A DNA stretch of 64,000 nt from Saprospiraceae bacterium (GTDB lineage Bacteria; Bacteroidota; Bacteroidia; Chitinophagales; Saprospiraceae). The notes under the pieces are model-generated. The model saw nothing but the letters and a program-made list of their open reading frames with translations. It was not told where the DNA came from and made no database searches. This document shows positions 32,677-43,153 of the stretch, piece by piece. Position 1 is the first letter of the stretch, and every line of letters starts with the position of its first letter. The position numbers were made by a program, and so were the translations under genes. Location of the stretch: positions 1 through 64,000 of the forward strand of contig JAHDFX010000003.1 in the NCBI GenBank assembly GCA_020627965.1, given 5' to 3'.

Positions 32677-32724
32677 TGAGTTTGTATAAGTATACTAGCC
32701 TTATATAAGGCTTTATAGAACACT

Positions 32725-32766
32725 GGACATCCCGGATTTTTGAACGCTCAAAAATTCGGGATGTCG
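32725..32766 (+). terminator. long terminator-like hairpin after giant 1
   Basis: GACATCCCGGATTTTTGA-acgc-TCAAAAATTCGGGATGTC plus a short T run. Confidence 0.85.
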
Positions 32767-32930
32767 TTTTTATAAGTACTCGGTCTCAAAATAAAATTGG
32801 ATGCAAAACAAAAATAATACGTTAATTAATTTATCTTTATGCCTGCTTCTTCTTGCACTATAAAATTTACGCCGACTAAACAAGTAAGTTCAAATACACA
32901 AAATCTATTTTTAAACTATAACTATAACTT

Positions 32931-33227
32931 ATGAAAAGTTTAATGTACACTGTATTGACATGTTTGTTTTTCATGGTTTGTTTAACCGGAGCAATGGCAC
33001 AAAATGCCGTTAAGCTGGAAAAAGTAAACCATGTAGAACGTGTTCAACTAAAACAACTTAAAGTCGAGACTCCGACTGTTAACAGTCAAAAAGTAGTTAA
33101 AAAATCTACTGTTCAAAAGGCGAAAGTTCAGCCTGCCCAAGAAGCTGTAAAATTGAAGCAAAAACCCGTTTTAAGAACGGCAGAGCCTAAAATTTTAGAG
33201 TTAAAATCTGTTCGCAAACCTTACTAA
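32931..33227 (+). CDS. small secreted Lys/Val-rich protein
   Basis: 98 aa, signal peptide ending ...GAMAQ, Lys/Val-rich mature part; lies between the two giant genes. Confidence 0.7.
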   Translation: MKSLMYTVLTCLFFMVCLTGAMAQNAVKLEKVNHVERVQLKQLKVETPTVNSQKVVKKSTVQKAKVQPAQEAVKLKQKPVLRTAEPKILELKSVRKPY

Positions 33228-33363
33228 ACAAAACCTGAAACCAAACGATTCCTATTCTAATATCTTTATTTGCTAGTAAGTAATTGTTGAAAATTAAGTA
33301 TTGATTTTTAATGATTTATTAGTGGTAAGTAGCGATGACTTTAAGTAATTAAAAAATTTTATA

Positions 33364-36300
33364 ATGAGAATAAGATATGTATTGCTTACACTTTTGTGTG
33401 TAACATACTTCGGACTTAATATGTCAGCACAATCCTGTCCAGATGGTGTTAGTTATCAATGGAGTGATATGTTGACACTTTTTAATGATAATGGTTGTAA
33501 TCAAGCAACCTGTCATGGAGGAACACCGGGTTCTGGTGGGCTCAACCTGACAACTTATGCTAATTTTTCAACTGGTGGTAATAAATGTGGTACTGAAATT
33601 CAAACAGGTAATACGTTGACTAACATTATTGATGTTGGTACTCAAGCTTGTGCTGGAGGTACTATAGGACTTTCCATGAATACCTTTACTGGAGGTACTG
33701 TAGATGCGGCAGAACTGGCAGATATTCAAGCCTGGGTAGATGCCGGTGTTCCTGAATTTTGCCCACCTGCGCTTACGCCAGATTCTTTCTGCGGGGCTAT
33801 TCCATTAACAGTTGATGCTGCTTTTTGTGATGGTACAACTACAAATGGAGACAATACAGGAGCAACTACAGAAACAGGAGAACCCGTTTTATCCTGCGGC
33901 TTTGGTGGTGATGGTATACAAAATACAGTATGGTTTAGTTTTGTAGCACCAGCTAGCGGAGTAGTTACTGTGTCCACAGATTTTGCTGGTGGTACTAATT
34001 TAGATACTCAAATTTCTGTTTATGAATATACTGGTGCAGCTTGCCCAAATCCTGACTTGACTCTTCTTGCAGAAGTTGGGTGTATTGACGATGGAGGAAC
34101 GGTAGCACCTTACCTTTCTTTACTGAGTAATCTTAATGTAACACCAGGTCAAACTTACTATGTACAAGTAGATGGCTATGCTGCTACAGCTGGTACTTTC
34201 TGTTTGGAAGTAACAGGTGGCGCAGCTCCGTGTGACGCTGCACCCGCATATGTAGATGTTGACGCATTGGCGACTTCGGCTACACCTATTCTTTACTGTG
34301 GCTCTGATACAAATATAGGACTAGGTGCCAACGATGACCCCGCCATGATTTATATCGCTTTTGCCCCAACGGGTGGCGGTACTTATGATGTAACAACTAC
34401 AGATGGACAATTATATACTTCAACTAATCCTGTTACGCTTCAAGGAACTACACTTCTTGGACTACCTAATCTGAATATTGCTTATATCGGTATTACCCAG
34501 GCTGAGATTGATGCCTCTGGAGGTACTACTACTTTGACCTTTAATGAAGGTGCAGTAACATGTGATGTAGACTTGGTTATTGATTGGAGCACGGTTACGA
34601 ACTCTAACGATATAGAGCAAATATGCCCGCCACCAGCTTGTGATCTTATAGGTAATGTATCTGCAACAACGACTTGTGTAAGTACAACAGAATTTGAAGT
34701 AAGTGTAACCATTGATGTCGCAGCTACAGGAACTGGTTTTGATATTACAAACGATCAAAATGCAGAAACTTTAACAGTGGCAGGAGCAGGAACATATACT
34801 TTTACAGGCAGTTTTACACAAGGAACGACTGTTAATGTTACTGTAACACAAACTGCCCCAGTTGTTGCTGGTTGTGCGGATACAGTAGTCGCTACAGAAG
34901 CAGATTGTTCTTGTTTCAATAATCCGCCTGCAAATGATGAATGTGCTAATGCACAACCATTGACAATAAATACTGATGGAACTTGTACTGTTGTAAACAC
35001 AACAAATACAGATAATAGCTGTGCAACGGATTCTAGCCCTATATCAGGTGCCCCTGATGCATCTTGTACTGACGCTGATCCTGCACCTTTGGACATTTGG
35101 TTCTCTGTTGTAGCACCAGCTGATGGTGCTTTCGATGTAACCTTGAATGTAGTTCCAGGTGTATCTTCCATAATTGAGTTATATGACAATTGTGCAGGAC
35201 CACCAGTAGCAGGTCAGCTTTGTGATAATTTACAAGTGACCAGCTTTACGGGTTTAGTTGGTGGACAAACTTACTTCTTGAGGCTTTGGGATTTCGGTAG
35301 TAATGATTTTGGAGTACACGAAATTTGTGTGTCTTCTTGTGATGCACCTCCTGCAAATGACGAATGTGCTAATGCTGAAATACTGACTCCAGGTTCTTCT
35401 TGTGTACCAGTTACAGGAACAGTTGCCTGTGCAACAGATTCTGGCGTTCCTGCCTGTACTGATGCTGCAACAGCAGTGCCTGATGATGATGTATGGTATC
35501 AATTTGCCGCAACTACAGATAATCCATTTATTCAGGTTACAGGTAGCGCAGGTTTCGATGCTGTATTAGAAGTATTTGACGCATGTGCTGGTACTTCATT
35601 GGCTTGTGCTGATGCCACTGCCGGTGGAGGTGTAGAAGCTATTGATGGAGGAACTGTAGCTGGTATTACAACAGGAAATACTTATCTTATCCGAGTGTAT
35701 GATTTTGGAACAGGTGCACCTGCAACGCAAACCTTTGATATTTGCGTAACCGAAACGGTAGGTTGTGATGGCTCTACTTGCTCAAATCCATCCTGCTCAA
35801 TTAATACAACAGCTTTAAATGATTTACCAACAGTATATGCTGACTTGGCTGCTAATAGCTTTACACCCGCAACAAGCGGCGGATCAGTGACTGTTTGTGC
35901 ACCATTTGTATATACAGGAACATCCGGTGAAGCGACGATTACTACAGCTCCTATTTTTGGAGAAGTAGGTGATGCAGATGCTATTACAGAATGTACTTCC
36001 ATGGAAACCAGTATTGAGGTGTTTGGTGAAGGAGGCGTTCCTGGCATTATTGATTGCGGAACTCCTATTTCAACTACCGGAGACTTGACTGGACTTACTA
36101 ATGGAAATACGTACCATGTTTGTGTTACTTATGATATTCAGGATGATCTGACAGCAGGTGATGGAACTGTAGAAGGTACCTGTACGCTAACTGAAATTGG
36201 ACTAGCTGTTACACCAACTGAATGTTTTGCTGATGCTGGTACATATGCTACCTCTGCGACTTCTGGTGATGTTGTTTGTTTTGGTGAAACAGTAACGTTT

Positions 36301-39300
36301 ACAACTAATGGAGACTGGGCGAATCCTTCAGGTTCGGCAGCGGGAGACCAAGCTGCACCTGCTGGTATTATTTGGGGAATCTGGAGTGCAGATCCTATGG
36401 GAGCTTACCCAATTGGTGATCCAACTTTCCTTGGAGTGTATGGCTCTGATCCAACTAATGCAAATGGAATTTCAGATTTTACAAACAATGCAGGTGGCGG
36501 ATCTGTCTGGATCGCACCTATAGCATCTACAGATGAAGCAAATCTAATTGTTGGTTCTGCTGATTGCTTTGAGGTAGGTACTGCTACTGAGCTTATACTT
36601 CTGGATGACCTTTCGGTTGAATTAGGTACATTCGGTTGTAATGCCGGTAGCACAGGTTACGATGCTATGTTGACCAACTTTGCTGGAGGTCTTCCTGGCT
36701 TTGATGGTGGAGCTACTTCTTATACCATTACTGCTGATGCAGGTACTTTATCATCAACTACAGCTGCACCAGGTGGCTCTGTTGATATTACAGATATTCC
36801 ACCAGCAACAGCCGTCAATATAACAATTACAGACAATCAGGGATGTTCGCAAGCTTTTACATTGACTACGCCTACTTTGCCAACACCAACATTGACAATT
36901 GGCACTGATTATTGCTCAACAGATGCAGATGATGCAACAGTAACTTACGGACCTGTCCCTACGGATTTTGGTACTATAGTTATCACAATGTTAGGTGATC
37001 TATATGTGGATACTGAAACATCTATTGATGTACTGGATAATGCAGGCAATATTGTCGCTAATTTCCCTGTAGGAACTTTTGCAGCAAGTGTTGCTACAGT
37101 TGTTTCTGCTACAGTAGATGTTTCTGCCGGACCATTCTCAATAGTCGTAGATGATCTTTATGGAGATGGACTACAAGGTGCTACTTGTGGATTTGGTGGT
37201 ACAGATGGTACAATTACTGTCGATGATGGACAAGGTACTAACCTATTAGCGACTTTCTCTGATACAGGAGATGGCGCATGTGGTGGTGCAGGTTCAGCAA
37301 ATACTTATTTAGTTGGTACGCCAGCTATAGATTTCTCAACAACAGGTACACTATCTTCTACAGGTGGTGGATTAACAGATAATGGAGATGGAACAGCTAC
37401 TTTCAGCCCATCAACAGCAGGTGTAGGTACTTATGATGTAACTTATACTTTTACGGATGCAAATGGTTGTACAGGAACAACAACTACTACAGTAACAGTA
37501 GGGGTATCTATAGATAATGTTACTTCTACTACAGAAACTTGTGGTGATATTAATGGTACTGCCACAGCAACAGTAACAACAGGTACAGCACCTTATACTT
37601 ATGCATGGAATAACGGACAAACTGGAGCAACAGCAATAGGCTTGGCAGCGGGTTCATACACCCTTACGGTTACAGATGCAAATGGTTGTACGGCAACAGG
37701 TAGTGCAGTCGTAGTTAATATTGCTGGTCCTACACTGAGTACTTCTTCTACGGATGCTTCTTGTGGAGCTACTGACGGTTCTGCAACAGTTACTCCAGCA
37801 GGAGGAACAATGCCTTATACTTATTTATGGGTTGATGGACAAACTACAGCAACAGCTACTGGCCTGGGAGCTGGTAACTACGGTGTTACCGTAACGGATG
37901 CTAATGGTTGTACAGAAACAGCTACAGCATCCGTAGTAGATCTTGCTGCGCCAACATTAGCAGCAACTTCTCCAGCAGATGCGAGTTGTACAGCTAATGA
38001 CGCAACAGCAACAGCAACACCAACAGGCGGAACAGCACCTTATTCTTATGTATGGAGTGATGGACAAACTATGGCAACAGCTACTGGTTTAGCTTCAGGT
38101 ACATATACAGTTACAGTGACTGACGGTAATGGCTGTTCAGCAGTAGCTTCAGTAGCAGTAACAGATATTGCAGCACCAACACTAGCAGCAACTTCTCCGG
38201 CAGACGCAAGTTGTGCAGCAGGTGATGCAACAGCAACAGCAACACCAACAGGCGGTATGATGCCAATGACTTACTTATGGAGTAATGGACAAACCGCAGC
38301 AACAGCTACTGGTCTGACTTCCGGTATGTATACAGTAACGGTAACGGATGGCAATGGCTGTACAGCTAATGCTGCTGTAATGGTCACTGATCTGATTGGT
38401 CCGTCTATTGATAATACTTCTTCTACAGATGCTTCTTGTGGTGCCACTGATGGCTCAGCAACAGTTACAGCATCAGGTGGAACTGCACCTTATACTTATG
38501 CATGGACAGGTGGGCAGACTGCGGCAACAGCTACTGGCCTGGGAGCTGGTAACTATGATGTTACCGTAACAGATGCTAACGGTTGTACCGCAACATCTAC
38601 AGCATCAGTAGTTGATCTAGCTGCGCCGACATTAGCAGCAACTTCGCCAGCAGATGCGAGTTGTGCAGCGAATGACGCAACAGCAACAGCAACACCTACA
38701 GGCGGAACAGCGCCTTATACTTATGTATGGAGTGATAACCAAACCGCAGCAACAGCTACAGGCTTAGCTTCAGGTACATATACAGTTACAGTGACTGATG
38801 ACAATGGCTGTTCAGCAGTAGCTTCAGTAGCAGTAACAGATATTGTTGCGCCAACATTAGCAGCAGCTTCTCCGACAGATGCCAGTTGTACAGCAGGTGA
38901 TGCAACAGCAACAGCAACACCAACAGGCGGTATGATGCCAATGACTTACTTATGGAGTGATGGACAAACAGCAGCAACGGCTACTGGTCTGACTTCAGGT
39001 ACATACACAGTTACAGTAACAGATGCTAATGGCTGTACAGCTAATGCTTCAGTTGCTGTTACGGATATAGCTAATCCATCAGTCAATGCTTCTTCTACCA
39101 TCGAAACTTGCGGTGATGCTAATGGTACAGTGACTGCAACACCAACAGGTGTAGCACCATTCAGCTATGCATGGAGTAGTGGACAAAGTACAGCAACTGT
39201 AACAGGCTTATCAGTTGGTTCTTATACCGTAACGGTAACAGATGCTAACGGTTGTCAGGCAATAGCTTCAGCGGGTATAGCCAATATCGCTGGACCTTCG

Positions 39301-41625
39301 CTAACAGCAGCTTCTCCAGCAGATGCCAGTTGTGCAGCAGATGATGCAACAGCAACTGCAACAGGAACAGGCGGAACAGCTCCTTTGACTTACTTATGGA
39401 ATGATGGACAAACCACAGCAATGGCTACCGGCCTGGCTTCAGGTACATACACAGTAACTGTAACAGACGCTAATAACTGTACAGAAGTAGCTTCAGTGAC
39501 GGTAACGGATATTGCTGCACCTACAGTAGCAGCAGCTTCTCCTACAGATACGAGTTGTGCAGCAGATGATGCAACAGCGATAGCAACACCTACAGGTGGA
39601 GTAATGCCAATGACTTATCTATGGAGCGATGGACAAACTACAGCTACTGCTATTGATCTGTCTTCCGGCAATTATACAGTAACGATTACAGATGCCAATG
39701 GCTGTACAGCCAATGCTGCTGTAACGGTTAATGATCTGATTGGTCCAGCTATTGATAACATTTCGTCTACAGATGCGTCTTGTGGAGCTAATGATGGTAC
39801 TGCTACAGTAGTAGCCTCAGGTGGAACAGCTCCTTATACTTACTTATGGAGTGATGGACAAACTATGGCGACAGCAACAGGTTTGACTTCAGGAAACTAC
39901 GGTATCACAGTTACAGATGCTAATGGTTGTCCGGCAGTCAGTACAGCTAATGTGAGCGATTCTGGTGCACCTACAGTAGATAATACTTCATCTACCAATG
40001 CTTCTTGTGGAGGCGCTGATGGTACAGCTACAGTAGCAGCTTCAGGAGGTACGCCGCCATATACTTATTTATGGGATGATGCTGGCGCACAAACTGCTGC
40101 AACAGCAACAGGACTTGCTCCTGGAACTTATAATGTTACCGTAAATGACGGACTTGGTTGTTCTGCTTCATCATCTGTAATCGTAGCTGAAGATGCTTGC
40201 GTATTCGTTGATGTAATGAATGACTTTAGTGCTAATGATCCTTGTGCTTGTAATAACGATCAATCTGCCAATGGTGCAGGAGATGGTACTTTCTCAGAAA
40301 CAGTTACAGTTACAGGCCCTCCAGGGTTGATCGTTCAGGCTAGTGTAGCTTCATCTGGAATGGATATTCCTGCTCCGGCAGCATTTACAGAGGTAGCTCC
40401 AGGTCGTTATGTGTTAACTTTTAATCATGTAGATAGATTGGGGTATCAGGTATTTGTTGAATTTTCTTCTGATGGAGGAAACACATTTGATAATGCATTG
40501 AACGCAGCTGGTAATCAATTAACTATTAGTAACGTTTGTGCTTATCCGGTGATAGCATTTACGACTGCTTTGCCAAATCAACTTTGTGCAGATGATGCAG
40601 CTATTAACCTAATACTTGTTGAAACATCAACTGATGTTACATTTTCACCATTAACGACAACAGTGACTGTAGATGGAGGTGGTGCAGCGGCTACACCTTT
40701 CTTGTTTAGTCCGGCAGTAGTAGGTGCTGGAGCTCATACGGTGACTGCTACATACGATTATAGTGTAGGAACAGGTATGGGCGGAACACTAGCTAATCCG
40801 GCCATTCCAATCAATGCTTGTCCAGTCTCTTTTACTCAGAATGTTACAATTAACGCATTGCCAACAGCAACGGCAGCTTGTTCTGAAAATGGATTGATTA
40901 GCTTGTCGAATATTGTTGCGCCATCGGGCGATTTAAACGATTTGACTTACTCTATTGATGGTACAAATTTTGGAACTTCTTCTGACTTTACAGTAACTGC
41001 TGATGGTATGTATATTGTAACGATCCTGGATAATACGACGGGTTGTACAGCAGAAGTGACAGCAGATTGTCTGCTTCCACTTGATCTGATAGCCTTTACA
41101 GGAACTGTTGAAAGTCAAGGTAATTACCTGAAGTGGACGACACTAACGGAAGAAAATTCGGATGCATTTATCGTAGAATATAGTACTGATGCATTGGCAT
41201 TTACGGAAGTAGGAAGAGTAGAAGCAGCAGGTAATTCTACCAATGCATTGAACTATAACTTCCTCGACGAAAATACCACATTTGGTATTCATTATTATCG
41301 TTTGCAAATGTTGGATCTGGATGGTAGCTTCGAGTATTCTGAGATTATTACACTGGAAAGACGCCCTGATTCTGACGTAATTACTTTCTTCCCGAATCCG
41401 GTAGAAGATAAAGCTACAGTCATTATTAGCGCACCAGCTAATGATAATGATGCTAAGATGATTATTGCAGATGTACTTGGACGTACAGTATTGGAGTTCG
41501 ACGTCTCAGTGTTGAATGGAGATAATACATTTGAAATTGATCTGGATAAATTAAGCAGTGGTATGTATGTGATTTACTTTGATAGTAGAAACAAACGTAA
41601 CATGCTGAAATTTATTAAGAAATAA
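33364..41625 (+). CDS. giant T9SS-secreted surface protein: degenerate cytochrome-c-like domain, PPC-like domains, 12 SprB-like repeats, type A T9SS sorting domain
   Basis: 2753 aa. N-term '[30 protein letters not shown]' and C-terminal third homologous to the upstream giant. Tail '[16 protein letters not shown]...[21 protein letters not shown]'. Confidence 0.93.
   Translation: [2753 protein letters not shown]
37500..40195 (+). repeat. SprB-like tandem repeat array, 12 units, with a higher-order 675-bp (3-unit) duplication
   Basis: Twelve '[48 protein letters not shown]' units; matching blocks offset by 675 bp (38.1 kb and 38.8 kb). Confidence 0.9.
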
Positions 41626-41674
41626 TTTGCATGTAGAAAGGATTTGAAATTCAAACAACTTTCTTAATATAGAT

Positions 41675-41710
41675 AAAAGGGGCTTGCAATTGTAGGCCCC
41701 TTTTCTTTTT
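41675..41710 (+). terminator. Rho-independent terminator after giant 2
   Basis: AAAAGGGGC / GCCCCTTTT followed by a T-rich tail. Confidence 0.85.
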
Positions 41711-41785
41711 GATAACTGATTAAGATTATACACACGACACCATTGCAGAGACACTCAATTCTAATCAATTGCTTAAATTTGTCAG

Positions 41786-43153
41786 ATGAATGTACTTAGA
41801 TTACCAGCGATGTTAATGTTATGCTTACTAACTATACAAGCATGTAAAAAAGGGGATGATACAGAAGTGCCTGATCCAAATCCTTGTGAGCAAATCGTTG
41901 CTATCGACAGCCTTATTGCGGAAGAATATGCGAATAATGTATTGCGTTATACCATGTCTTTTCAGACTTCCGAAGTAGTTGATGCCTATATTAATTATTG
42001 GCCAATAAGTGAAACGATTAAAAAAAGATCGGTTACTTCCGCTGGCACAACAAATCATAGCATACGCCTCATTAATATGACAGCTGAAACAGCGTATAAT
42101 TATGAAATTATCAGTATGCTGAATGGATGCTCTTATGTAAGTGATATTTACTCTTTTAATACAGGAGCCTTGCCGGAATCACTGCCCGACCTGATTTTGA
42201 ATAATACCTCACTTGATTTTGAAGGCTATATAATGGTGGGAACATATCTTCCCGGAGTTGTTTTTGCATTGAATGATAATGCTGAATACGTTTGGTATGA
42301 ATTTCATAACTCTACAGTTTTAGTAAGCACAATAACACCCAATCAATCTGTCGTCAATTTACTTGGAGCTCAGGATTATATTGAACAAAATTTTTATGGT
42401 GATACAATTCGTAGTTACGAATATCTGGAGGATTATAATGATATTTTGCATCATGAAATATTTATCAATGATAATAATGAAACATTGTCATTAATTAAAG
42501 ATGTCCGCCTATATGATCTAACGACTGTAGGAGGGGGAAACAGTGAAAATGTAAGTTCAGATGGTATTATTATTTTTAATAAAGATGGAACAGAGCGTTG
42601 GCGGTGGAGCCTTTTTGACGTTGCCAATCCTCTTGATGACCCTTTTATAGCTAGTACAGCAAATGACTGGTCGCATGGTAACGCATTGAGCTATGATAAA
42701 GACGGTAATTTTTTGATTTCACTTCGCAATTTCAACCAGATATGGAAAATAAATAGCACAGATGGTAGTTTGATGTGGAAGCTAGGACAAAATGGCGATT
42801 TTCAAATGGATGTCGATGATTACTTTTTACAACAACATGCCGTTCATCTGACACCTGATGGAGATATGATGTTATACGACAATGGGGATGGCAATAATCC
42901 AAGAAGTCGTGCGCTTGTTTTTGAGATTGATGAAACGAATATGACAGCCTCTACAAAATTGAAAATACAATTACCGGCAGATTACTATTCTGCCCGGCAA
43001 AGCAATTGTAGTATGATAGATGATGACAAAGTTTTATTCGGAAATAGTCTTCAAAATGCAGTGATTATTACTGATCTAAATGGCAATTTTTTATGGGATA
43101 TAGAAACATCGGGAACAACTTTTTACAGGGCTTATTATCTTGAAGAATTTTAA
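41786..43153 (+). CDS. arylsulfotransferase (ASST)-like lipoprotein
   Basis: 455 aa; lipobox IQACKKG; 'ANDWSHGNALSYDKDGNFLISLRNFNQIWKI' and 'QQHAVHLTPDGDMMLYDNGD' typical of ASST family. Confidence 0.85.
   Translation: MNVLRLPAMLMLCLLTIQACKKGDDTEVPDPNPCEQIVAIDSLIAEEYANNVLRYTMSFQTSEVVDAYINYWPISETIKKRSVTSAGTTNHSIRLINMTAETAYNYEIISMLNGCSYVSDIYSFNTGALPESLPDLILNNTSLDFEGYIMVGTYLPGVVFALNDNAEYVWYEFHNSTVLVSTITPNQSVVNLLGAQDYIEQNFYGDTIRSYEYLEDYNDILHHEIFINDNNETLSLIKDVRLYDLTTVGGGNSENVSSDGIIIFNKDGTERWRWSLFDVANPLDDPFIASTANDWSHGNALSYDKDGNFLISLRNFNQIWKINSTDGSLMWKLGQNGDFQMDVDDYFLQQHAVHLTPDGDMMLYDNGDGNNPRSRALVFEIDETNMTASTKLKIQLPADYYSARQSNCSMIDDDKVLFGNSLQNAVIITDLNGNFLWDIETSGTTFYRAYYLEEF

Noticed and set aside
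37500-40195. Regular repeats as a CRISPR-like array
   Set aside because: Repeats are about 225 bp, in frame and coding, with no short repeat/spacer structure.
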